Positions 24,101 through 34,119 are shown, counted from the stretch's first letter. The stretch is DNA of 64,000 nt from Phaffia rhodozyma (GCA_014706385.1 JACGZH010000002.1:2232001-2296000), one strand, 5' to 3'. The notes: generated by a model from the sequence alone, not told the origin. Program-made: numbers and translations.

Positions 24101-25639
24101 TCTACGTCACCAACGTCGACTCCATTCCCATCTTCAGCCTTTTCCTCGCCCTCTTCATCAATTCCATCTTGCACTCCCTCGCCTTTGGGCATTCGTCTCG
24201 CGAGGATGACAGGCATATCCCCTTGTTCGTCCGGCACACCTGGTAATCTACCAGCTCGTCTGGCAAGGAAGGTGGTAGTAGATCCAGAGACGGCTGTCCG
24301 ATCGGCTAGCTCATTACCTACGATTCCAACGTGACCAGGAACCCAGACCAAAGTGACTTTGACGGTCGGATGAAGAGTGAGCGTTCGCTCGAGCGTAGAT
24401 GTGAACAGTTGAGATTGGTAGCGAATCCCCGAATCGCTGTTCAAGACATGGAGATAAATCAGTAAAGAAACCGGTCAGAAAAGACCACGCGATCGATCTG
24501 AAAGATCAGGGAACCACCATGGAGAAAGAAACTCACATAAGTGTGATGGCAGCCTGAGAATCTGAAAAGATGATCAACTCATCCTCCTTGAGTTTTCCGA
24601 CGCTAGAGAAAGCCTCTAGCGCCTTTCTCATCCCACCCATCTCTGCATCTGTTGGGTCGCACATTCCAAGTTCCTCTCTGAGTATCTTTCCAACTTTGCC
24701 TCCTTCTGACGCGGCGGATGTATCTTTAACCCATTCGACGGCCGCACCCCAGGCCCAGCCATGCTTGAAGCTTCCATCCGAGTAATAAGTTGCGGCGTTG
24801 GACCTTTCTAGAATCCGTTGGTGAATCGCGACCGCGTCCTTTTTGGAGGTCGCGATGTACTTTGTGATTGGAAGATTCGAGGGTGAAGTTTCTACAAAGT
24901 GCAACCTGGTCATCTGACCAGCCACGACTTTCCAGACTGGCTCATGAAGCGTGTACTTCTCGTCCTGATAAAGTGCTTTCTTCAGATTTGCTTGTAGGTC
25001 TCCACCTCGATTCTTCTTGGTATTTCTAGCCGACCTTTTGTTTTGCTTGGGAGTCGGGTTTTGCTTGGCTTGCAGAGGCTGAAGAGTCGGGGCAGGAGGG
25101 GCGAGAGATGGAGGAGGCACAGGTGGATTGAATATGTGAGGTCCTGAAGCAGGAGACGGCCCGGGTGGAACACCACCAGTCATTGGTGAAGGTAACCTGG
25201 AAGAACTGATTGGAGCAATCGCCGTCCGAGAGTTGAACGATGTTGAGGCTGGAACCGGTGGGGCTGGGGGAGGAGGTGGAGGTGGAGGTGGAGGTGGCCG
25301 TGGGGGAGCGAGGGCTCCGTTAGGTGCAGGGTACGGATATGGAGAAGGGAACGGATATGGGCCTGGAAGGCCTCCCGGAGGAGCCATCAAGTTCTTCCAG
25401 GTAGATGGATCGAATGGCGGAAAACCAGGAGGAGGAAAGCCCAGTGGAGGTTTGGAGAAGCCAGTGTTATTGTTGTTTGTTGACGGAGGAGGCGGGAAGG
25501 CGGTGGGGGGATGTTGACTAAATGGGTTGGGTGGCGGTGGAGGGAGTGAACTGAGGTGGTGATGATGATTGGGAAGCAATGGGTTGTGATTGGCGTAGGA
25601 TTGGAAAGGACGCGTTGGGTCATATTCCTGATCGGCCAT
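21174..25639 (-). CDS. RNase H-like domain fused to an RRM in a Pro-rich protein
   Basis: Exons (minus) 25639-24537, 24436-24020, 23866-23819 and 23724-21174 give 1372 residues. Residues 30-190 are Pro-rich. An RNase H domain spans about 280-425, with the catalytic set YYSDGS (D288), DAEMGG (E333), FSDSQAA (D360), VPGHVG (H403) and GNELADRTA (D413), of the type carried by non-LTR retroelements. An RRM follows: SLFVARFPEDATANDLEVLF (RNP2) and RFAMLSFVDPSVVDEAIKW (RNP1). The rest is a long Pro/Gly-rich linker and a helical C-terminus with probable coiled coil. No reverse transcriptase or other element part is nearby, and the domain lies inside a normally spliced gene, so this looks like a host protein that has captured RNase H. 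The expected role is in RNA or RNA-DNA hybrid metabolism; this is inference. The third donor was set at 23819 because only that join keeps the frame; the intron has a CTAAC branch site. Confidence 0.82.
23915..23960. repeat. CA/TA microsatellite in an intron
   Basis: A run of CA followed by TA dinucleotides lies inside the second intron of the RNase H-RRM gene. It makes this intron, about 153 bp, longer than the usual 90 bp in the window. Confidence 0.9.
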
Positions 25640-27161
25640 CTCTTTTTTTGCGTAAGAACGTCAAAGGAACGAGAAGGTTAAAAGAATAGGAATCTGTATG
25701 AGGAGAGAGAAAGACAGAGGAGAACACGAAGAAAGAATAAAGTTCCGATAGTCAACCAGAATTTGAGTACAGGTCAGTTTTGTGAGTTTTGTTTGAGATC
25801 CAACAGGCAAACGAGAAGGATGGAAGATGATATGAGTAGGAAAGAAAGAGAGGGAGGAGAAATGGTAAGTGCGGACGAAAGGAGAAGAGTCCTTCAATGA
25901 ATGATCACCAAGGTTTGCGAAACTCTGAGAGTAAGTGTGGGATCAAAGTCTGTAGGTTACCCGATCACCGGTCAGACGTCCATGTAACTTCTTGTCTTTG
26001 TTCTTGGCTCTCAGCCATGAGCAGGATGAGTGAACAAGCCTTTTCGAGCAGAAACTTGAGGTAAAAGAGAAGGATAAAGAGGAAGAGGAAGAGAGACAGA
26101 AGCAAAGGAAGAAAGGAAAAGTCGAATACTCACGGACAAGGTCTAAGAAGAGAAAAGAAAACAGCGGGAAAGAAAAAAAGAAGCGAAGGAAGCAAGAGGA
26201 TATGTACAAAACCAAAAGAGGAAAGATGTCAAGACAGACAGATCAATCGTCAGACGTGGTTACCACAAAGCTTCTTCTTGGTTAATGCAAGGAAGCCGAA
26301 GAGGAGAGAGAAGATGATGGTTTGAAGGTAGAAAGGATGGAGTACAGCAAACGGAATAAGCGGCTGGTTGAGGTTCAAAAGGTTTATTGAACCCGGCCCA
26401 GCCTCGAAGACAAAGCCATTCATGAGTTTGACAATCTACCCCACCATCGTCTTTGTCATTCTCCAGTAGCAACAAGATTGATGTGAAGAGATCAAGCAGT
26501 CCGCCAGATGGACTACCAGCTTATCAGTGCGCATGTTGGGAGGACATTGTCCTTTATTCAATATACTACTACCACCAAACCGTGTTGATCGACCTTGCCA
26601 TCTTACGTCCGATCGGCATCATACCTTCTGCCGATCGTCAAGCCGCATCTCTACATGCATAAGACTCTCATCTTCAACTGGCCCGCACGGCGCGTATGAT
26701 GATATCAAATGACGGCGACGACGCAATCAAGTCTGCTCATTCAAAGAGGGATCAAGTTTGCAGCACCCATTGGGATAAAAAGCCCGGACCCACTATCGAG
26801 TCTGATGAGTATAAGAATCGACTAGAGCATTTATTGCAGAAAGCAACCACCAAAACAAGACCGATAGATGAACTATCATGTCTGACCATCTTCTGCCATC
26901 CTGTCCTTGAGCGCAGAGAAGGTGAACCAGTTGAGTACACCATGTGATATGTGCTCTCACGGGATAGGAAACAGTTGCTACTCTACAGCGACCTCATATA
27001 TGATTAATCAAATTTCATATATGATGCCGCCTGCTACATAAGATACTTAACACAACTCAATCTCGAAGATCTATCAGTATAGTCTGTTCATTCTCTTTCG
27101 TTCTCACCTTCCGTCTAACCGTCACATACCAACACACACATATTTGAGTAAATCTACAAGT
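25640..27161. promoter_or_regulatory. Long divergent intergenic region, RNase H-RRM gene / TOA2
   Basis: About 1.5 kb between two divergent genes, the longest gene-free stretch in the window. The part from 25640 to about 26330 is strongly purine-rich on the + strand, so it is pyrimidine-rich in the sense direction of the leftward gene; a 5' UTR exon or intron of that gene is possible. Short open frames show no domain. Confidence 0.45.
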
Positions 27162-27916
27162 ATGGCCTCCCAAAGTGGTTTCTACGAGTTCTACAGAGGT
27201 TCTAGGTTGGTGTCGATCGCTGTCTATTCGTCTGGTTTCAGTCTCATGTTGCAGATCAACCCAGCTGACCAATCGACTGACATGTTGGTATACAATCAGC
27301 ATCGGAGCCTCCCTTACTGACTCGCTCGACGACCTCATCCAGGCAGGCCAGATCACCCCTCAGCTCGCCATGAGGGTTCTTGTTCAGGTTTGTTTACCTA
27401 ATGTCTTGTTCTGTCAAGCCTAGATGTCAACTTCGATAGCTCATGCTTTGTCTTTCTCTCGTGCACCCTTACTGCCACCCATCCACCAACTCGTACTCCA
27501 GTTTGACAAGAGTTTGGCAGAGACCCTTAGCAAGCAAGTCAAGAACAAGACATCCCTCAAGGCATGTATCTCATTCCCAAGCTAGACGTTCTCAACATAT
27601 AGCCTCGTTCTGTCTATACTCACAATCCTTCTCTCGACAACATCTCAGGGCAATCTCCGGACGTACAGGTTGTGCGACGATGTGTGGACGTTCATCGTCC
27701 GGAACGCATCCATGAAGATCGAAACCAATAGTTCTGGCAGCGGGTAAGTGGCCTTCTCATTGTATCTTGTGCTTCCATCGGATCTCAAGCTCATTCTTTA
27801 TGGTTTGCCAACCGGCATGCCGTCCTTTCAGAGGTGATGTGATCCATTGTGACAAGCTCAAGATCATTGCCTGCAAGAACGGAAACGTTGATTCCGAGGC
27901 GGCAGCCAAGAAATGA
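27162..27916 (+). CDS. TOA2: Transcription initiation factor IIA small (gamma) subunit
   Basis: Exons 27162-27205, 27300-27387, 27502-27561, 27649-27743 and 27832-27916 give 123 residues, the normal size of TFIIA gamma. Family hallmarks are FYEFYRGSSIGASLTDSLDD (N-terminal four-helix bundle) and KGNLRTYRLCDDVWTFIVRN (C-terminal beta-barrel that contacts TBP and DNA). The protein stabilises TBP on the TATA box at RNA polymerase II promoters. Intron 3 (27562-27648) begins with GC instead of GT; no GT donor nearby would retain the conserved TSLKGNL segment. Predicted nuclear. Confidence 0.95.
27562..27648 (+). other. GC-AG intron in TOA2
   Basis: The exon ends CTCAAG and the intron starts GCATGT and ends CTCAG. 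This is the minor GC-AG class, which is spliced by the major U2 spliceosome. It is the only one I needed to invoke in this window. Confidence 0.85.
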
Positions 27917-28193
27917 TTCTATCCAGGATTTCTGTTTCTTGTGTCCTTGTTTCGTTCTCTTCGCTCTTCTTTTAGCACATATACTCTCTCGTGGCTTCCT
28001 CAAGTACTCTCGTCCTCTTCTCACCTTTGCATCATTCAAATCACAGACCCTTACTGTTTATCTCTGCTCCTATTTCTGCCTCTCTGCCTCTCTCCTTGAA
28101 CTAGTTTTTCTTTGTCTTTTGGTGGCAACCGCTCACTCAGTGTACATCAAACCTTTGTAATATCAATGACACGTACAGCCTTTCTCAGATTTA

Positions 28194-28201
28194 TCACGTG
28201 A
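28194..28201. promoter_or_regulatory. TCACGTGA palindrome
   Basis: Perfect octamer 124-131 bp before the RPA-interacting protein ATG. CACGTG is the core of bHLH (Cbf1-like) sites. Confidence 0.55.
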
Positions 28202-28207
28202 CCTCTG

Positions 28208-28249
28208 ACGCGTAAATGAGTTCTCCTCCGCCACCCACTCTCGACGCGT
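28208..28249. promoter_or_regulatory. Pair of MluI cell-cycle boxes (ACGCGT)
   Basis: Two ACGCGT hexamers (28208-28213 and 28244-28249) sit 75-117 bp before the RPA-interacting protein start codon. ACGCGT is the known binding core of the G1/S factor MBF in yeasts. Use by MBF here is inferred from the motif and the gene function. Confidence 0.6.
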
Positions 28250-28324
28250 CCAGTTCTCCCAACTCCCATCCAACATCATCCCATCCCATTCTTTTGATAC
28301 ACTTACCTTCACCTTCTTGTTCAG

Positions 28325-29726
28325 ATGTCGGTCTCTTCACCCGTAGCCATGGCGTCCAGTCCAATTAGGTCCAGCCCTCTAGGTCCCAATCGAGTCAGAA
28401 ATTTACCTCCTCCTTCTCACACTCATCCCTCCTCTTTCTCGTCGCCTTCCCACTCCCACTCCCATTTTGGATCACGTAACCTGAACTTTCGAGCTGGCCA
28501 TTCCAATCGTTCTCATGGTCCCCCACATTCTCGTAAATTTCCAGCATCCTCACCATCTACACGTCGCTCATCGCGCCCAGATTCTGGATCCAATCGATCT
28601 GACCTTTGTTCATTCTCACCTTCACCAATCCTGTCAAGATCCACATCCACATCATCTCTCATAGCAGGCGGTTTCTTTAATACTGCTCCTGATTTTCATT
28701 CAGGAGAGAACGGACTCGGATTTACCTCGGTAACACAAAACTTATGGAGAGACAAGTTTAGAGCAAGATGTGCAGACAGGGTCTCGGCCGATAAGAAGAA
28801 GGCGCTAGGAAGAAAAAGATCGAACGTCGGGAGTAGCGAAGCCTCAGATGCGGATGGTATGACCCTCGATGCGGAAGAAGATGACGAAGAGGATGGAGAA
28901 GATGAGTTTGAACAAGAAGTCGGTCTTTCTCTTCTTTTATTCTTTTTGGTCCGTATCTCACACCTATGTCCGTGCGCTCATATTCTGTCTGTGTGTTCTT
29001 TCAACGCAAGATCTTCCGAAGGATTATGCGATCACAAGAAGCACGACGACAAAAAGAATTCACAAGGTCTTCAACCTCGATTGGAATTCCCCTGGAAGCC
29101 TTATTAGAAGACGAAGTCAGAGGAGGGTGGAAGGAGAACATACAAGAAATGGAAGGTATGGAGGAAGAGATAGAAATGGAAGAGGAGGTGGATGAGTTTG
29201 ATCCGGAATATTTAGAATATCTTCTCGATCAAGGCTGCGCTACATCCAGTGATATCCGTTTGTATCATCCTGTCACTATCTTTCTATCTCCTTCTCATTC
29301 CGATCGACGCTTATGATAGCTGAATATCATTTTGATTTGTTCACTTACGTCAACACAGTCGACTCGGCCAAAGCCAGATCGATGCCTTCCCAAATTTCAA
29401 TCGACCCTCCACCATGTCCTCAATGTCCACCTACAGACGCTCAAACCGAAGTACGATCACACCCACAACGACTGACTCTCCAACCAGACCGTTCACTAGG
29501 ATGTACAACCTGCAATTTCGTCCTTCCTCCTTGGGTTTTATCGCTGATAGAGCAGGCCTGGCTCGTCGATGGCCATACTCAAGATCAAGAGGGTCATAGT
29601 TCAATGAGCTCTGGCCATGGTGGCTATCATGCACCGTTCATCTCTTTAAGTCCACCCGAAGCGGGGTTTGGCCCCATATGCTTTTGTTCGGCCCCCGGGT
29701 GCGATTGGTGTTGTTCTCTTGGATGA
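28325..29726 (+). CDS. RPAIN: RPA-interacting protein (RIP/RPAIN-like)
   Basis: Exons 28325-28918, 29011-29257 and 29359-29726 give 402 residues. The first ~130 residues are Ser/Pro-rich. Then comes a family-like segment, QNLWRDKFRARCADRV, with a basic KKKALGRKRSN. An acidic helix (EEEIEMEEEVDEFDPEYLEY) is next. The C-terminus has a zinc-finger layout: CPQC, then GCTTCNF, a His-containing middle, and SAPGCDWCC. Known RPAIN proteins use this C-terminal finger and N-terminal Trp-containing motif to bind replication protein A and carry it into the nucleus. Assignment rests on order and spacing of motifs, not a search, so the family call is good but not certain. MCB boxes upstream fit an S-phase role. 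Confidence 0.72.
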
Positions 29727-30195
29727 GCGCACTCTATATCCATCTCGAGCCGTGTTTTTTCGACCCTTCGGTCGGCGTCAGCTCAAGGAACATTTCCACT
29801 CTCTATTGACTCATCCTACTCTGACGGGGTCCGTTATCACTCTATATATCTGTCTCAATCTGTCAATAGAGTGGAGCTTTTCTTGGTTTCCTCTGTTCAT
29901 CAGTGTGATTGCATTAGATCGTAGTTAGATCAAATTGAGATAGATTTTTTTTGTACAAGAAGAAAGCCCAGAAAACAAAAAGCAAGTTGGTTTTGAAGAG
30001 TATAGATGATGGTTGGAAAGAGAAAAGATGAGACTGGATAGCTGAAGTGAATGGAAAGTGGAAACAATGTGAGAGAGTGATCTATCTAAGAAAGACGCTC
30101 ACAGATAAGAAGAAATTGAGACAAAACGAAATTGAAACATGACGAAGGACCGTATAAGATAGGAAAGAAGAGGGAAATGGAATACCCTTCTCACT
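29727..30195. other. Convergent intergenic region
   Basis: 3' flanks of two converging genes. T-rich then A/G-rich; nothing coding or structured was recognised. Confidence 0.5.
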
Positions 30196-31626
30196 CTACT
30201 CCTCGGAAGTCTTCCTCTTCTTCTTCTTCTTCTTACTATCTTCACTCTCGTTCTTCCCATCATTCTCCTCCTTGCCAGCCACTGACGCTTCTTTCTTTCT
30301 CCTTTTGTCTTCCTTCTTCTCTCGTTTTGTCCGAGCTTCTTCGCTTTCGGAAGCATCTTCAACGACGGTGGCAGTAGGAGCTGAGGGAACGACCGCATCG
30401 ACCGTTCCCTCAGTGTCTTCTCGTTTCCTCTTCTTCTCCTTGGTTTTCTTGTCCTTTTTCTCCTTCTTTCCCTTCTTCTCCGCACTTTTCTTCTCTTCTT
30501 CGACTGGGGTGGTCTCCTCGGAAACAGCCCTCGACTCTTCAGGAGACGTGATCTCCTCCTCAGAAGCATCCCCACCGACCTTGACGACCTCGTCGAACAC
30601 CACCCCGTCTCCTACACTGACCTCCAAGGACTGAGAGTTTTCTCCGTTTCCCGAGGCGGCAGCAGCATCGGCGATCGCCTTCATCATCGCCGCCTTTTTG
30701 GCCTCCATCTTTGCCTTGAAGTAATCTCCTACAGACATCTGATCTTTGTTTTGAACAATCAGATCGTCGGCTATCGGTGTACCTGGGACAGAGCTGGAAG
30801 TCGGGGACGGGGCGGAAGATGTGGGAAGGGATTTGATACCAAGGATCTCGTTCATAGCCGTCGTGGCTGATACCGATGCCTGAGATTTTGCATTTCTGAA
30901 TTTCGCTCGGTGACTAGTGGAAGGACAGAGAGATTAATCAAGGGTGCAGAGTCAGAATAAGATAGCCTTCCGATGATAGCGCCTGATAAAAACATGAAGA
31001 CAGATCATGGCAGCAGACGTACGCTAGTCGATTCGGCCTCGCCACTACCTTGACTTGCTCTACCTTACTCTCACTATCCTCGTTCGATGTACTCTGAACG
31101 ACGACAGTGTCAACGACCCCTCCGTTACCCACAGCTCTCTGAAATCCACTCATCACCTTTGCTCCAGCCTGCTGATCCTCACCACTCGGACTCGCGCTCC
31201 CATCAGGCGAAGCGGTCCCACTCTCAGCCGCCAACCGTTTGAGAAGAGCGTCTAAACCAGAACCAGCCCCGCCGACACCACCGTTATCGGTTCCTCCTTC
31301 CTTCCTAGATCGGCCTACACCGATACCAGAGTTGTCGAGCTTTCGGGCGACGGCGATTGGGTTGATCAGTCCAGAATCAGCGGTCAGACCAAGAGATGTG
31401 TTGGGAACGTGTCCAGCCTTGAGGAGATACTGAGCGCCAAAGGAAGTGGTATCTGTTAGAAAGACCAGGTACCGAGATCAACGAATATGTATGGTCAGAT
31501 CGTCTGCCTGTTCAAATTTAGGATCCATTTAAAGACCCATGAGAAAGCGGTCTCACCTTGCCTCCATTGGAGGTTCCGAGGATCGTTACCGATCCGTTGT
31601 TTAACCTTTCGCTCCGATAATCCCAT
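30196..31626 (-). CDS. PXR1: PXR1/PINX1-type G-patch nucleolar protein
   Basis: Exons (minus) 31626-31557, 31452-31023 and 30904-30196 join to 402 residues. The N-terminus MGLSERKVKQRIGNDPRNLQ is the hallmark of Pxr1/Gno1 and human PINX1. The region that should be a G-patch reads TTSFGAQYLLKAGHVP then SLGL and AVARKLDNSGIGVG; the aromatic-Gly-Gly core is eroded. The C-terminal half carries KEKKDKKTKEKKRKREDTE and a terminal KKKKKKRKTSEE, the Lys-rich KKE/D tail needed for nucleolar placement. Known roles are stimulation of the Prp43 helicase in rRNA and snoRNA processing and restraint of telomerase. Divergent from CSM3 with a shared promoter of about 330 bp. The acceptor at 30905 is used in preference to one 8 nt upstream to keep the frame. 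Confidence 0.85.
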
Positions 31627-31781
31627 GATATGCTATGATTTGTGAAGGTTTCGTTGTTGGATAGTAAAGGCGAGGACCTAGAGAAGAAGATAAACGAAGC
31701 AGCCTCGGGAGGTCAAAAGAAGCAAAGTACAGAGTAAAAAGAAAGGAAAAAATTATGTAGATAAGTTATTAGAGGTGATAG

Positions 31782-31789
31782 TCACGTGA
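31782..31789. promoter_or_regulatory. TCACGTGA palindrome
   Basis: Perfect octamer in the PXR1/CSM3 bidirectional promoter, next to the MCB cluster. Confidence 0.55.
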
Positions 31790-31811
31790 TTGATAGAGTA
31801 CGTAATCAATG

Positions 31812-31862
31812 ACGCGTGACGCGTGTTTGATGAGCGACGCGTCCAGCGAACACAGAACGCGT
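31812..31862. promoter_or_regulatory. CSM3: Cluster of four MluI cell-cycle boxes (ACGCGT)
   Basis: ACGCGT occurs at 31812-31817, 31819-31824, 31837-31842 and 31857-31862, four copies in 51 bp. By chance one copy is expected per ~4 kb. In yeasts arrays of this hexamer bind MBF and drive G1/S transcription of replication genes, which matches CSM3. Confidence 0.8.
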
Positions 31863-31957
31863 CTCTCTTTCAACTCGCTCTCAAGTACATACTAACATAC
31901 ACACATACACCTCTGTCTCTATCGTGTTCTCTCTTGCTTTCATTCAGATAGATACAG

Positions 31958-33365
31958 ATGTCTCTGGCCAACTTATTTGATTCTCCAAGTCCGCCTCGTC
32001 CGGTAAGACCGCAAGGTGGAACCCCGTTGTTCCTTCAGTCACCTACACCATCGGTAGCTTCACCTCCTGCTCGAGCAAAGCGTTCGCTATCATCGACAAA
32101 AGCCAACATCCAGAAAGACCTCGCTCTTCGACTCTTTGATGATGATGAAGATGAAGATGATATTGAAAGGCTGGCTGGTCCCACAGTGATACCTGGATCT
32201 GAGAACCTCAGAGTGGGAGAAAGATCAGATGACGAATTGGAAATAGGTGAGGACGAGAAGAGCACGAACAAAAGAAGGGCGCCTCTGAAAGTGAACATTC
32301 AAAGGTGTGTCCCAGTACTTCTCTTGATCATTCCTCCTGTATTTTTCTTGATATACAAATGAATCATATTTGTCTCAATCGAGAACCTGCTGATCGTTGA
32401 TGCATCTCTGTTCACTTATTCCACATAATCACTACTATACAGACTTCAAGAACCGATAGGTTTACGCCGACTGGCCGAGTTGTCTAAGAATCGGGCAAAA
32501 ATCAAAGGCAAAGGACACGAGGTGCCGCCCCTTCTGTTTATCTACTTGTTGGGGACATCTGTTCTTTACCATTGTACTGAACTCAATTGATGCTCCCTCT
32601 CTACTTTGAAATCGATAGCGGTCGGATCTGAACAACCTGATGAACGACTACCGCATCTGGACTCACCAGCTGTTTCCTAAAACAGATTTCTCGGGTACTG
32701 TTCGGGATATCGAGAATCTCTGCCACACAAGGATGTCCAAGGTACGTATCCTTTCTATCTTGCTTCTCAATACAAAATAACTCATCATACACAGTATATC
32801 GCAAACAAGCTAATTCAATTCGTACTCGAAACACGATCACAAACAGCGCATTTTGGACGATCTTCAAGCTTCCTTATTGGATGAGCCTGCGCTTTCTGGC
32901 GTTATCTCATCAGAACTCGAATCCGACTTGAGCAGCGCTCAAGCTAGTAATCTACAATCGATGCATGCACAGAGCTTACTCCCCTCCCTCTCCCGGTCTG
33001 AAACGACAATACGATTCGGCAACAACGCAGACGGAGAGGTTGATGATATGGATGCAATGATCGCTGCCGCTGAAGCCGAAAGTCGACCTACGAGATCTGT
33101 TTCACCATCGACTCAACGACTCTCGCCGGCATTTACGCTTGAGCTCTCGAACGGAAAGCAACCACTGTTCAACGGTCCCGACGACGATGATGCCGAGGAG
33201 GATTGGTCGATATTAGATGAGATCGAACAGTCCCGCGCGCCATATACAGGGATCGCCATCAAAAAGTCAACGCAGCAGACATTAGGTCGCAATAGACAAT
33301 CCGAGCAAGGAGTAGAAGAAGAAGAGGCGGATTGGGCAATGTTTGATGAGGCTCATGGAAGTTGA
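31958..33365 (+). CDS. CSM3: Replication fork protection subunit Csm3/Swi3 (TIPIN)
   Basis: Exons 31958-32304, 32443-32521, 32619-32741 and 32847-33365 give 355 residues. The Swi3 domain starts after a Ser/Pro and acidic N-terminus and reads LQEPIGLRRLAELSKN, KIKGKGHERSDLNNLMNDY, WTHQLFPKTDF and IENLCHTRMSK, a clear match to the TIPIN/Csm3 family core. With Tof1/Swi1 (timeless) this protein stabilises stalled replication forks and supports checkpoint signalling and sister cohesion in the nucleus. The C-terminal half is acidic and unstructured, ending in DWAMFDEAHGS. Promoter has four MCB boxes. Confidence 0.9.
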
Positions 33366-33454
33366 TCTAATGGCCGCCATCGTTATATAATGTTTTCTTC
33401 TGGAAAGAAACCATAACTGCAGGCATCAACTTCAGATCACGAAAGCTCTCATGA

Positions 33455-33995
33455 CTATATATCTTCATCATCGTCTTCATTCGGCAGCGTTTGTTGATCT
33501 TCCTGCTCATCTTCCAACTCTGGAAATTCTCCATCGTCTCCCTCATCATCTTCGTAGTCCTTTCCAACTTGCTCCAGATCGTAATCACCTCCCAGTTCCT
33601 CGGCAATATCCTCATCGTATGTCGGCCGTTCGGCTTCTTCGCCATATATATTTTCAACAGACTGAGTCGTAGATGCAGAGGTCCCTCTATGTGTAAGATA
33701 GGACTCGTCGACCTCTGGCAGAGGATCCTCAGATGGCGATGCCGGGAGAAGTGAAGCGTCTGAAGGGAGAGTCTGAGCAGGCTGTTTGCCTTGATCATCA
33801 CTTGAAGTTCAACGTTGATATATACATGATCAGTAACAAGTATAAGTTGTGCTGTTCGAGTCAAAAAAAAGAAAAAAGAAAGAGAAACCAACAAGGTTGT
33901 ACTAATGAAGAGAAAACAGAGATCAGGTCAGTCCAACGATTCTGCATCGATCTGGACATAATAGTTTGAAAGAGAAAATACCTGGTCAAAGACAT
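33455..33995 (-). CDS. Small acidic protein, 119 residues, unknown function
   Basis: A 14-nt first exon (33995-33982, MSLT plus two bases) joins exon 33800-33455. The product begins MSLTSDDQGKQPAQTLPSD and is increasingly acidic towards its end (DYEDDEGDDGEFPELEDEQE, finishing EDDDEDI). I do not recognise it. Composition resembles small acidic subunits or chaperone-like tails, but no family motif is visible. The frame is open through the exon and the intron has good borders, which supports a real gene, although a different first exon is possible. Tail-to-tail with CSM3 and divergent from the DJ-1 family gene. Confidence 0.6.
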
Positions 33996-34111
33996 AGTAT
34001 CAGAAAGCAAAGGACGAAGCAGTTCAAGGTATGATAAGGGGAAGTGTGGATGGTTAGGAGATGAGCCTTTCATATTCCTTCCAAGAGTTGTATCAACCTA
34101 CACCTGCGTAG

Positions 34112-34119
34112 TGACGTCA
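34112..34119. promoter_or_regulatory. CRE/ATF-type palindrome TGACGTCA
   Basis: A perfect TGACGTCA lies 58 bp before the DJ-1 family start codon and about 117 bp before the divergent small acidic gene. It is the classical site of ATF/CREB bZIP factors, which serve stress responses in fungi. Confidence 0.55.

Larger units (their letters stand above)
27917..28324. promoter_or_regulatory. Intergenic region TOA2 / RPA-interacting protein gene
   Basis: Holds the TOA2 3' flank and the promoter of the next gene. TCACGTGA lies at 28194-28201 and two ACGCGT boxes at 28208-28213 and 28244-28249, all within 135 bp of the ATG at 28325. Confidence 0.6.
31627..31957. promoter_or_regulatory. Bidirectional promoter, PXR1 / CSM3
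   Basis: About 330 bp between two divergent start codons. It holds a TCACGTGA palindrome at 31782-31789 and four ACGCGT boxes at 31812-31862. The boxes lie nearer the CSM3 start (about 95-145 bp). Confidence 0.65.

Noticed and set aside
24016..25639. RNase H domain as a dead retrotransposon fragment
   Set aside because: All catalytic residues are intact, the frame is open and spliced, and no reverse transcriptase, repeats or target duplications surround it.
29414..29634. Alternative frames over the RPA-interacting protein zinc finger
   Set aside because: Only one frame gives the Cys pairs in order; the others lack motifs.
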